Origin: CBDUBH01 sp965365345
Lineage (GTDB): Bacteria; Bacteroidota; Ignavibacteria; Ignavibacteriales; SURF-24
Direction: 5' to 3'
Length of the DNA: 43,569 nt
NCBI GenBank assembly: GCA_965365345.1
Contig: CBDUBH010000019.1
Location: forward strand, 1-43,569
In this document: in pieces, positions 33,881 through 41,835 of the stretch
How the letters are laid out: every line of letters starts with the position of its first letter
Numbering within the stretch: position 1 is the first letter of the stretch
The notes under the pieces: model-generated
Database searches by the model: none
The model's input: only the letters and a program-made list of their open reading frames with translations
Told to the model about the DNA's origin: nothing
Program-made: the position numbers and the translations under genes

Positions 33881-34495
33881 ATGCCCCAAAATTCATCGGG
33901 ATCAAAATTAAAAAAAGCCGTTACCACCATATCCCCTCCGGGCAAATGGCTTTTTCCAGTAATTTTGCTTACCGGTATTATTGTAGGACTTGGTATTTTT
34001 ATCTTGCACATTTCGAATGCAACCTCATATCTTTCGGATGATCCCGAAGCATGTGTTAATTGCCATGTTATGTTTCCGCAGTTTGCTACCTGGCAGCGTG
34101 GAAGTCACGGCAGAGTTGCAAGTTGTAATGATTGTCACGTCCCTCAGGATAACGTTTTCAGAACGTATGCATTTAAGGCAATGGATGGTTTAAGACATTC
34201 AACAATGTTTACATTCAGACTTGAACCGCATGTGATAAGGATCAAAGAAGCCGGAGCTTCGGTTGTGCAGGAAAATTGTATCAGATGTCATTCAAATATG
34301 GTGCACAGAGTTTCAATTAAAAACGTAACTTTTGAAGGTCACGGAGAAGGTGAAGGCTTGCTTTGCTGGAGTTGCCACAGGGAAGTTCCGCACGGCAGAG
34401 TTAACAGCTTAACTTCTACACCTTATGCTCGTGTGCCGCAGCTTGAACCGGTTTTACCGGATTGGCTGGAAGAATTTACGAAAACAAAAAAATGA
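33881..34495 (+). CDS. nrfH: Cytochrome c nitrite reductase small subunit (tetrahaem quinol dehydrogenase)
   Basis: The start is ATG 33881, with GGAG 5 nt upstream; the in-frame GTG at 33875 lies inside that site. The 204-residue protein has one N-terminal membrane anchor (about 23-43) and four haem c motifs, CVNCH (58-62), CNDCH (82-86), CIRCH (133-137) and CWSCH (162-166), as in the NapC/NrfH family. It oxidises menaquinol in the membrane and passes electrons to NrfA, whose gene follows after 26 nt. Together they reduce nitrite to ammonium in the periplasm. Confidence 0.96.
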   Translation: MPQNSSGSKLKKAVTTISPPGKWLFPVILLTGIIVGLGIFILHISNATSYLSDDPEACVNCHVMFPQFATWQRGSHGRVASCNDCHVPQDNVFRTYAFKAMDGLRHSTMFTFRLEPHVIRIKEAGASVVQENCIRCHSNMVHRVSIKNVTFEGHGEGEGLLCWSCHREVPHGRVNSLTSTPYARVPQLEPVLPDWLEEFTKTKK

Positions 34496-34521
34496 AATTT
34501 TAAAACTTTACAGGTAGAAAA

Positions 34522-36045
34522 ATGAAATCCATTCAAGAAATTATTAAAGAAAAGCCTTGGGTTGGCTGGGCAATATTTTTTGCAACTGTTGTAGTGGTTT
34601 TTTTGATAGGACTTTTTGCCTCATCGATCATTGAAAGAAGGCAGGAATCATTTGCTATTCAAATTGTAAAACCGATTCCCCAGTGGGAACCGAGAAATGC
34701 GGTTTGGGGCGAAAATTTTCCGCGTGAATATGAATCTTATTTAGGAACTTTAGATACGTCATTCAGAAGTAAATACGGCGGTAATGCTCCTGTTGATATT
34801 CTTGCGCATGATCCTGAAATAATTGTAATGTGGGCAGGTTATGCTTTTTCTAAAGGTTATGAACAGGGAAGAGGACACCTTTATGCAATCACCGATATCA
34901 GAAGAACTTTGAGAACAACTTCTCCAATGCCTGCAACATGCTGGACCTGTAAAAGCACTGACGTTCCTCGTGTAATGGATCAAATCGGTGTTGCTGAATT
35001 TTATAAAAAATCATGGCAAGATCTTGGTCATGAAATTGTAAACCCGATCGGTTGCCAGGATTGTCATGATCCTAAAACAATGAACTTAAGAATTACACGT
35101 CCAGCACTTGTAGAAGCATATCAACGACAAGGTAAAGATATTACTAAAGCATCTCATCAGGAAATGCGCTCACTGGTTTGCGGTCAATGCCACGTTGAAT
35201 ATTATTTCAAAGGTGAAGGAAAATATTTAACTTTCCCTTGGGATAAAGGATTCAATGTAGATTCAATGGAAGCTTATTACGATAGTTACCAATTTTCAGA
35301 TTGGACTCATGCACTAAGCCGTGCGCCAATGTTAAAAGCACAGCACCCGGATTTTGAAATTGCTATGACCGGTGTTCATTACGATAGAGGAGTTGCCTGT
35401 GCTGATTGCCACATGCCATATAAAAGTGAAGGCGGTGTGAAATTTACTGATCACAAAATGCAAAGTCCGCTTAACAATATTGCAGGTTCTTGCGTAGTTT
35501 GCCACAGAGAAAGCGAAGATAAATTACGTCAGAATGTTTACGAAAGACAAGATAAAGTTGAACAGATGAAACAGCTTGCGCAAAATGCTTTAACAAAATT
35601 ACATATTGAAGCAAAATTTGCCTGGGATAAAGGTGCAACCGAAGATGAAATGCAGCCGATACTTTGGAATATCCGTCACGCACAATGGAGATGGGATTGG
35701 GTTGCAGCTGCTAACGGAATTGGATTCCATTCACCAAACGAAGCATTAAGAGTTTTGGGAACTGCAATTCAAAAAGCTGAAGATGCCAGAGTTCAAATTG
35801 CAAGAGTATTGGCAAAAAAAGGTTACACTGATGAAGTGCCGATGCCTGACATTTCAACAAAAGCAAAAGCTCAAAATTATATCGGATTGAAAATGGATGA
35901 ACTCGAAAAACAAAAATCCGAATTTCTTCAAGGGACCGCTTTTGATTGGGATAAAAAAGCAGCTCAACGTGAAGAAAGAATGAATTGGGATAAAGATAGA
36001 GAATTTAAAGAAACTCCCGAAAACAACAATCAACAAAATAATTGA
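34522..36045 (+). CDS. nrfA: Ammonia-forming cytochrome c nitrite reductase
   Basis: A 507-residue periplasmic pentahaem enzyme, anchored or exported through an N-terminal helix (about 15-36). The active-site haem uses the diagnostic CxxCK motif, CWTCK (140-144). The other four are CQDCH (178-182), CGQCH (220-224), CADCH (293-297) and CVVCH (324-328). The catalytic-site tyrosine region CHVEYYF, the KAQHPDFE segment and the downstream His311 (TDHKMQSP) are also present. It catalyses six-electron reduction of nitrite to ammonium using electrons from NrfH. A strong terminator follows, so nrfH-nrfA form a closed operon. Confidence 0.97.
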   Translation: MKSIQEIIKEKPWVGWAIFFATVVVVFLIGLFASSIIERRQESFAIQIVKPIPQWEPRNAVWGENFPREYESYLGTLDTSFRSKYGGNAPVDILAHDPEIIVMWAGYAFSKGYEQGRGHLYAITDIRRTLRTTSPMPATCWTCKSTDVPRVMDQIGVAEFYKKSWQDLGHEIVNPIGCQDCHDPKTMNLRITRPALVEAYQRQGKDITKASHQEMRSLVCGQCHVEYYFKGEGKYLTFPWDKGFNVDSMEAYYDSYQFSDWTHALSRAPMLKAQHPDFEIAMTGVHYDRGVACADCHMPYKSEGGVKFTDHKMQSPLNNIAGSCVVCHRESEDKLRQNVYERQDKVEQMKQLAQNALTKLHIEAKFAWDKGATEDEMQPILWNIRHAQWRWDWVAAANGIGFHSPNEALRVLGTAIQKAEDARVQIARVLAKKGYTDEVPMPDISTKAKAQNYIGLKMDELEKQKSEFLQGTAFDWDKKAAQREERMNWDKDREFKETPENNNQQNN

Positions 36046-36056
36046 TAATTCTATTT

Positions 36057-36099
36057 GCGGAATGAAGAAAAATTTTAGAACACAAATTCTTCATTCCGC
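36057..36099 (+). terminator. Intrinsic terminator after nrfA
   Basis: GCGGAATGAAGAA (36057-36069) and TTCTTCATTCCGC (36087-36099) are perfect inverted copies with a 17-nt loop, followed by CTTCTTTTAT. It begins 12 nt after the nrfA stop. Confidence 0.9.
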
Positions 36100-36191
36100 C
36101 TTCTTTTATCTATTAAAGAAAATAAAATTACCAAATTTAAATTTTCATAATCAAATCTATTATCAAAACAATAATCAAATTAGAGAAAACC

Positions 36192-37451
36192 ATGAAAAAA
36201 ATTATTGCTGCCGCACTTTTGCTGTTTAACATTGCGGCATTTGCACAGGAAAATGAAAATTGGAAATTCTCGGCTCAAATTCAAGCGAGAACAGAACTTG
36301 ACGGAAGAGATTTTTCCAATGAAACTTATCCGCCGAATTTTGCCAGTTTAAGAACTCGCCTGGCAGTTGAAAAATCTTTCATGCAAAAATTAAATATGTT
36401 CGTTCAAATTCAGGATTCAAGAGTTTTTGGCGAAGAACCGAATACACTCGCAAGCATTGATAATATTGATCTTCATCAAGCATATTTCAAATTAACAAAT
36501 TTATTTAATGCACCGATTGAATTTCAGGCAGGAAGATTTGAAATGAAATACGGAACCGAAAGATTTTTCGGAGCGGTTGGCTGGCATTATGTCGGAAGAT
36601 CTTTTGACGGAGTAAAATTTTCATTAAATCTACCGTTCAAACTTGATCTTTTCGGGTTATCAACAAGAAACTCAATTGATTATATTGCAAACGCGACTCG
36701 TGCAGCTTATATAAATCCCGTGCCTGATAACAGTTTCAGTATTTACGGATTTTGGAATCAAAATAAATTCAATAACGAAAAAACGCTTTTGGATATTTTC
36801 GGTTATTACGAAGTTGACAGAACAAAAAATGCAGAAAATGAATCTGCTTTAAAACGCGCAACAATCGGAATGACCTACATCGGAAAATATGATAATCTAA
36901 ATCCAATTGTTGAAGCCGCTATTCAAACAGGAAAAGCCGGCAGTAATGAAATTTCAGCTTATTTGATTTCTGCGCAGGCAAAATACAATGCAAATCCTTT
37001 TAATTTCGGAGCCGGAATTGATATACTTTCAGGATCAGAACCCGAAGATGGTTTGAAAAATACTTTTGCGCCGAGTTACGGAACAAATCATAAATTTTAT
37101 GGATTTATGGATTATTTTATTAATGTTCCCGCAAATACTTTTGGATTAGGATTAAATGATTTTTATTTGATGTTTGATTTTGCTCCAAATAGAAGTAAAT
37201 GGAGTTTTTCTGCAGATCTTCATCATTTTGCTGCTAATAAATCTGTCGAACTTTTTAATGAACAACTCAGAAATGAAGAGCAATCTGCTTTGGGACAAGA
37301 ATTGGATCTGACTTTACGCTACAATTTTGTTAAAGGAACAACTTTGACTTGGGGCGGAAGTTTATTTTTCCCGGGCGAATTAATGAAAATAAATTTTAAC
37401 GGCGAAGATACTGCATTTTGGACTTATCTAATGGCAACCGTAAATTTGTAA
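36192..37451 (+). CDS. Outer-membrane porin, alginate-export-like beta barrel
   Basis: A 419-residue protein with a signal peptide (1-19, ending AAFAQ). The mature part is a long series of amphipathic strands with motifs such as ARTELDGRDF, RTRLAVEKSF, VQIQDSRVFGE and QAGRFEMKYGTERFFGAVGW, which resemble the alginate_exp/porin superfamily. The last residues (LMATVNL) fit a barrel closing strand. It is a separate transcription unit between two terminators, just after nrfHA. It could admit nitrite or another anion, but the family mostly exports or imports sugars and the location is the only link. Confidence 0.82.
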   Translation: MKKIIAAALLLFNIAAFAQENENWKFSAQIQARTELDGRDFSNETYPPNFASLRTRLAVEKSFMQKLNMFVQIQDSRVFGEEPNTLASIDNIDLHQAYFKLTNLFNAPIEFQAGRFEMKYGTERFFGAVGWHYVGRSFDGVKFSLNLPFKLDLFGLSTRNSIDYIANATRAAYINPVPDNSFSIYGFWNQNKFNNEKTLLDIFGYYEVDRTKNAENESALKRATIGMTYIGKYDNLNPIVEAAIQTGKAGSNEISAYLISAQAKYNANPFNFGAGIDILSGSEPEDGLKNTFAPSYGTNHKFYGFMDYFINVPANTFGLGLNDFYLMFDFAPNRSKWSFSADLHHFAANKSVELFNEQLRNEEQSALGQELDLTLRYNFVKGTTLTWGGSLFFPGELMKINFNGEDTAFWTYLMATVNL

Positions 37452-37476
37452 ATTCGAAATTCAATTATGAAATTTC

Positions 37477-37501
37477 AAATCCCGTAAATCTTACGGGATT
37501 T
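37477..37501 (+). terminator. Intrinsic terminator after the porin gene
   Basis: AAATCCCGTAA (37477-37487) and TTACGGGATTT (37491-37501) form a perfect 11-bp stem with a 3-nt loop and a T-rich tail. Confidence 0.92.
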
Positions 37502-37663
37502 TTTATTTTAAAAATTACGAGGGGAATATACAAAAATTATTATTGAAAAATTGGAGATCAAAATTCAAAAATAAATTCAATTGATAAAAAAGATTTTCTG
37601 AAAATATTTGCTTTTTAAATTTTAATTTGAATTATTTAAGGAGAAATAAAAATCCCCCTTTAA

Positions 37664-38146
37664 ATGAACAATGTAAAAAATCATATCGCGCAAAATTATT
37701 CTGACATTGCTTTCAAATTCCGCATCACTGGAAAATTTGATGAAGCAATTGCATATTACAAAAGAGCAGCGGAAATAAATCCAACTCCTGAAGCATTTAC
37801 TTATATTGGATTGGCTTACAGTTTAAAAGGCGAATATGAAAAAGCGATTGATGAATGTTATAAAGCGATTGATCTTGATGAAGAATACGAAAGCGCGTAC
37901 CGCGATGTTGGTAAATATTTGATCAATTTGAAAAGATATAAAATCGCAGTTCAATGGTTAAGATTGGCGACTGAAATGCCAAAAACAGAATCAACATTTT
38001 TATCTTATTTTCATCTTGGAATTGCTTACGAAAAAGCCGGCGAATGGTTTGAAGCAGTTTACGCTTATAATGCCTGCTTAATTTTGAATCCCGAATATAC
38101 GCCCGCAGCAGAAGCTTCACTAAATTTGATCACACTTCTTAATTGA
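37664..38146 (+). CDS. TPR-repeat protein
   Basis: A 160-residue soluble protein built of about four tetratricopeptide repeats. Typical repeat cores are FDEAIAYYKRAAEINP, YIGLAYSLKGEYEKAIDECY, and GIAYEKAGEWFEAVYAYNACL. There is no signal peptide, enzyme domain or membrane helix. TPR proteins act as protein-protein interaction scaffolds; the partner is not evident. AAGGAG lies upstream of the ATG at an unusually long distance. The next gene (LOG family) follows about 85 bp later on the same strand. Confidence 0.85.
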   Translation: MNNVKNHIAQNYSDIAFKFRITGKFDEAIAYYKRAAEINPTPEAFTYIGLAYSLKGEYEKAIDECYKAIDLDEEYESAYRDVGKYLINLKRYKIAVQWLRLATEMPKTESTFLSYFHLGIAYEKAGEWFEAVYAYNACLILNPEYTPAAEASLNLITLLN

Positions 38147-38232
38147 ATTTTTTTCATACCTAAAATTTAAAAATTGAAATTCTTATTCGATAATCAAAAT
38201 ATATTATCGTTCACATTTTACCAGGAAAAATT

Positions 38233-38934
38233 ATGCATTTTGACGGAATTTCCCCAAATTCAATTTTAGAATCTCAATTAGTAAATTCGCAGGAAGATCT
38301 TTGGCGTATTTTCAGAATTATGGCTGAATTTACAGAAGGTTTTGAAAAAATGGCGAAGATTCAGCCGAGCGTTGTAATTTTTGGCTCGGCAAGAACAAAA
38401 AATACCGAGAATTATTATCAGCTTACCGAAAAAGTTGCCGCATGTTTAGTTGAAAAAGGAATGGGAGTAATTACAGGCGGCGGACCCGGAATTATGGAAG
38501 CCGCAAACAAAGGCGCAAAAGATTCCGGCGGAAGCTCAACAGGAATCGGAATTGAATTACCTTTTGAACAATCCTGTAACGATTTTGTCGATAAGGATAA
38601 ATCCTTGATCTTCCGATATTTCTTTGTAAGAAAATTAATGTTTTTTAAATATTCACAAGGTTATATAATAATGCCGGGCGGATTCGGTACGCTTGATGAA
38701 TTTTTTGAAGTTATGACTTTGGTTCAAACCGGAAAAACTTTGAAAGTCCCGATTGTGCTAATGGGAGTTGAGCATTACAAACCGCTTGTTGAATGGATTG
38801 AAGATAAAATTCTTGGCGGTAAATACATTTGCGAAGAAGATATGAAATTATTTCATTTGACTGATGACCCGGAAGAAGCTGCGCAAATAATAGCTGATTT
38901 TCATAAAGGAAAAAGATTTACACCGAATTTTTAA
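38233..38934 (+). CDS. LOG-family protein (TIGR00730-type phosphoribohydrolase)
   Basis: A 233-residue cytoplasmic protein with a Rossmann-like fold. The family motifs VIFGSAR (after residue 50), GVITGGGPGIMEAANKGA, and PGGFGTLDEFFE are all present. These form the nucleotide-binding and catalytic site of LOG proteins, once labelled lysine decarboxylases and now known to hydrolyse nucleoside 5'-monophosphates, including cytokinin precursors. The N-terminal ~45 residues are an additional helical segment. The cellular substrate in this organism is not known. Confidence 0.92.
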   Translation: MHFDGISPNSILESQLVNSQEDLWRIFRIMAEFTEGFEKMAKIQPSVVIFGSARTKNTENYYQLTEKVAACLVEKGMGVITGGGPGIMEAANKGAKDSGGSSTGIGIELPFEQSCNDFVDKDKSLIFRYFFVRKLMFFKYSQGYIIMPGGFGTLDEFFEVMTLVQTGKTLKVPIVLMGVEHYKPLVEWIEDKILGGKYICEEDMKLFHLTDDPEEAAQIIADFHKGKRFTPNF

Positions 38935-38992
38935 GTTATAGCTGTCGTCAGCATTCAGCGATCAGCTTTCAGTAAATCAAATTACGATTAAA

Positions 38993-39020
38993 GTAGAGAC
39001 GTAGCATGCTACGTCTCTAC
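38993..39020. repeat. Perfect 28-bp palindrome (REP-like)
   Basis: The sequence is its own reverse complement over 28 bases; one half is GTAGAGACGTAGCA. There is no loop and no T tail, so it is unlikely to be a terminator. Short palindromes of this kind are often dispersed repeats in bacterial genomes. Confidence 0.8.
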
Positions 39021-39095
39021 ATATTATATTTGAGATTTAAAAATCAACAATTATAAGTGCTGAGTCATTTTGGAATATATAAATTGAGTCTTGTC

Positions 39096-39114
39096 ATTCC
39101 GGCTTGTCCGGAAT
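39096..39114. repeat. Short CATTCCGG/CCGGAAT inverted repeat
   Basis: ATTCCGG (39096-39102) and CCGGAAT (39108-39114) flank CTTGT. The surrounding GTCATTCCGGCTTGTCCGG sequence is a type I recall as a common dispersed repeat in several bacterial groups. Confidence 0.6.
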
Positions 39115-39135
39115 CTTTTCGAAAGTCTTTAAAAC

Positions 39136-39171
39136 AAAAAAAGGAACAACAAATTGGTTATTCCTTTTTTT
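39136..39171. terminator. Intrinsic terminator, possibly bidirectional
   Basis: AAAAAAAGGAA (39136-39146) and TTCCTTTTTTT (39161-39171) pair perfectly around a 14-nt loop, with A and T runs on either side. It can end transcription from both convergent genes. Confidence 0.8.
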
Positions 39172-39197
39172 ATTTATTGTAAACCCTCACTTTTTAT

Positions 39198-39220
39198 CCT
39201 CTCCCTTAAAAAGGGAGAGG
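39198..39220. repeat. CCTCTCCCTT/AAGGGAGAGG inverted repeat
   Basis: A perfect 10-bp stem (39198-39207 and 39211-39220) with a 3-nt AAA loop. It lacks a T run on the plus strand, though on the minus strand a few T and A bases follow. Probably a dispersed small repeat; a terminator for the minus-strand gene is possible. Confidence 0.6.
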
Positions 39221-39244
39221 AAATCAAAAGCTGAAAGTTAAAAA

Positions 39245-40945
39245 CTACGCTTTCATTCTCAAGCCTTTTTCTTCATGAATGAAGATCCAGCTTACAACTT
39301 TTCCAATATCAATTTTTTCGAAATTGCTCCAGTATGATCTCGTTCTAACGTGCATTGAACTCGTATCGGAATATGGAATTGTTTGGGCTTCTTTCATAAT
39401 TGCATCGATTCTATTCTGCCATGCTTTCATATTTTCAATGCGAAGGTCAACCCAGCCGTCTTTTGCCCATTGATTTACATTTTTATCGTTGATCGGTAGT
39501 TCATCTTCACCGCGGTACGGAGGGATTTTCATTTCGTTTCCACGCAAAAGTGACTTTCCGTCAGGCAATAAAATTGCTAATCCTATTGAAAGAATTTCAT
39601 TTTTCAATTTTGGATTATCTTTAATCAATTTAGTTAATTCTTCACTTAATTTTTCCGGAGTAAACTCCAAAATATTTTTGAAATTCTTTCCGATAAGTTT
39701 AAGTAAATGAATTTCGTACAATAGTTTTGAAAGTCTTGGTGGTCCCAATAATTCAAAAGCAACGCTGGCAACATTGTTTTCTTCTTCAAGTTCAGCAAGT
39801 TTTTCAACTGCTGAATGCTGTAAAAATCCTGCGCGGTAAGTCGGTTCCATTGTTGCGTTATCAAGCGCGTTGATAATATCATGACCGGTATTTCCGCCTT
39901 TAATTTCATAAATTGCATCTTCGGCAATTTCTTCCGGAGTAACAAATTCCATTTGTCCCTGACCGGTGATCGCTTCAAATTCACCGCGTGAAAAAGTACC
40001 GTTTTCGCCTGTATCAATAAAAACAGATTTCAAAGTTTCGCCGGTTGAATTGAATTTTTTATCCAGTTTTAATTTCAAATTGCCTTCAAGATTTACGGCA
40101 TCATTAAAAGGAACATCAATGATCTCAACAGGTTTGCCGTATTTTTTAACTTCATCAAAAACAATTTTTTTCCATGCGATTGCCGCAGTCGGTTTTATTT
40201 CTTTAGTAATTGGTCCATCCGGAGTTCTTCCCATTAAGAAAAGTAAAAGAGTATGAGCACCTGCAACTGAAGATTTACTTAAAAGAACGCGCGAAGGTTT
40301 TTCTTCACTGTGAGTATAAGGAATATTCAAGCCCATTCCACCGGTTCCGCTTGTTCCTATCTTAACATAAATTGAAGTTTTTGCTTCATGCATTGATGCA
40401 TATAAAATCTGAACGTGACGTATCAACTGCGGAATATACAAAGTGCAAAGAAGTTTTTCAGTCTGCTCAACAATAGTTTCTTTCGGTGAATCTTTTTCAA
40501 TTATTTTTTTTATAGTACGATAAGTTGTGTAAACATCCTGATAAGCAATTCCGGTAGCGGAATTTATACAATCAATAATAATATCGGGCTTATGCTCACT
40601 TAATAATTTATAGATCGAAGAACTTTTCAAAACTTCTTCATCCATTTCTTCCATAACATCGCGCATTAAAGTTTTGCGTTTTTCCGGATCGTTAAGAAGC
40701 GAAAGTCTGTCAGAATCTTTAAATTCATTTCTTACAAAAATATTTCCCCACCAGGGAACAAAATAATCTTCGGGTAAATGCGGAAATTCTTTTTTGAAAT
40801 TTGCGGCTGCTTCTTCGGCTTCGTGCTTTTTTAAAGATGTAACAATAATTCTTTTCGGTTTTTCTTTAATTAATTTATGCGTAACTGCATTTCCTACGAG
40901 TCCCCAAGCGCCAAGGACTAACACCGTTTTGTTCAAAATATCCAT
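39245..40945 (-). CDS. Large NAD(P)-binding Rossmann-fold protein, function unknown
   Basis: ATG at 40945 (GAGGA 5 nt upstream) starts a 566-residue protein, 21 residues shorter than the open frame. It begins directly with a dinucleotide-binding motif, VLVLGAWGLVGNAV, as in short-chain dehydrogenases or epimerases. A second conserved-looking glycine patch is KIGTSGTGGMGLNIPYTHSE near residue 210. The C-terminal 300 residues do not match a family I know. The protein is soluble with no signal peptide. I can support a dehydrogenase/epimerase-type N-terminal fold only; the substrate and pathway are unknown and no neighbour helps. Confidence 0.75.
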   Translation of the reverse strand: MDILNKTVLVLGAWGLVGNAVTHKLIKEKPKRIIVTSLKKHEAEEAAANFKKEFPHLPEDYFVPWWGNIFVRNEFKDSDRLSLLNDPEKRKTLMRDVMEEMDEEVLKSSSIYKLLSEHKPDIIIDCINSATGIAYQDVYTTYRTIKKIIEKDSPKETIVEQTEKLLCTLYIPQLIRHVQILYASMHEAKTSIYVKIGTSGTGGMGLNIPYTHSEEKPSRVLLSKSSVAGAHTLLLFLMGRTPDGPITKEIKPTAAIAWKKIVFDEVKKYGKPVEIIDVPFNDAVNLEGNLKLKLDKKFNSTGETLKSVFIDTGENGTFSRGEFEAITGQGQMEFVTPEEIAEDAIYEIKGGNTGHDIINALDNATMEPTYRAGFLQHSAVEKLAELEEENNVASVAFELLGPPRLSKLLYEIHLLKLIGKNFKNILEFTPEKLSEELTKLIKDNPKLKNEILSIGLAILLPDGKSLLRGNEMKIPPYRGEDELPINDKNVNQWAKDGWVDLRIENMKAWQNRIDAIMKEAQTIPYSDTSSMHVRTRSYWSNFEKIDIGKVVSWIFIHEEKGLRMKA

Positions 40946-41342
40946 AAAATCCTCAATATTTAATAAGATTTTGATATACAAATTAGCTGTAATTAATGAG
41001 TAAGGCAAGTAAGTTTTGTGCGATAATTCACTTAAATGAAAAGACTGATTTTGCCTGCTTAATAACTTAAATCAAACATAAAATAAGCATTAGAAAAATA
41101 GATAAATCTGATTAATGAAGTAAATAATTAAATCCGCTTTCGTAAATATTCTATTAGAATTTTGAAAATTAATTTACAATAAAGAAGATCATAAGTACGA
41201 AAAATCAAAAATGAAATTACGTCACAAAAAATAAAGGATTTTTTTAATCCAAAATAAATTAACTTTAAATTGATAAACTAATTCATCTTCTTTAAATTAA
41301 GGTATGAGTTTTTTTTGAATTGTTGATTTTAGCAGGTAAAAA
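40946..41342. other. AT-rich divergent intergenic region
   Basis: No credible gene. A small hairpin (GGATT ... AATCC at about 41234-41249) is the only local structure. Promoters for the minus-strand Rossmann gene and the plus-strand PTS gene should lie here; neither could be placed. No sigma54 pair or copy of the two regulatory elements described elsewhere was found. Confidence 0.4.
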
Positions 41343-41816
41343 ATGAAAATTAGTGATATTATCAAAAAAGAACAGATCATTGCCGAACTGAAAGGTAAAA
41401 CCAAAGAAGAAGTTATTAACGAACTTGTTGATCTTTTCAAAAATGATGAAAGAGTTACAAATATTGATAGAGTTAAATCCGCGGTTTTAGAACGTGAAAA
41501 GATCATGTCAACCGGAGTGGGAAAAGGATTTGCAATTCCGCACGGAAAAACAGATTCTGTAAAAGAAATTATTGCGGCATTCGGAAAAACAAATTCAGAA
41601 ATTGATTTTGCCGCGCTTGATGATCAGCCGGTTCATCTTGTGTTTTTGCTCGTGGGAAAAGATAATCTTGTCGGTCCACATATAAAATTGTTAAGCCGTA
41701 TTTCCAGAATGATGAACAAAGATGAGTTCAGGGAAAAACTGACGAACGCCACGACTGTAGATGAAATCTACACGATCTTTCAAGAAGAAGAAAATAATTA
41801 TTTTGAAATAACTTAA
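41343..41816 (+). CDS. PTS EIIA(fructose/Ntr)-type protein
   Basis: A 157-residue cytoplasmic EIIA domain. The phospho-acceptor is His67 in the conserved GFAIPHGKT motif, followed by LVFLLVGKD and LLSRISRM segments typical of the fructose/nitrogen PTS group. No EIIB or EIIC domain is attached, so it is probably regulatory, like PtsN (EIIA-Ntr), rather than part of a sugar importer. It lies 19 nt upstream of hisS and may be cotranscribed. Confidence 0.9.
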   Translation: MKISDIIKKEQIIAELKGKTKEEVINELVDLFKNDERVTNIDRVKSAVLEREKIMSTGVGKGFAIPHGKTDSVKEIIAAFGKTNSEIDFAALDDQPVHLVFLLVGKDNLVGPHIKLLSRISRMMNKDEFREKLTNATTVDEIYTIFQEEENNYFEIT

Positions 41817-41835
41817 ACAGAGAAAATTTCGCTTT

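Larger units (their letters stand above)
38935..39244. other. Palindrome-rich intergenic region
   Basis: This gene-free stretch between the convergent LOG gene and the large Rossmann-protein gene holds four separate inverted repeats (38993-39020, 39096-39114, 39136-39171, 39198-39220), listed individually. Near its left end lies a GCTGTCGTCAGCATTCAGCG tract with repeated CAGC units. It looks like a landing area for REP-type or MITE-like small elements rather than ordinary spacer. Confidence 0.7.
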
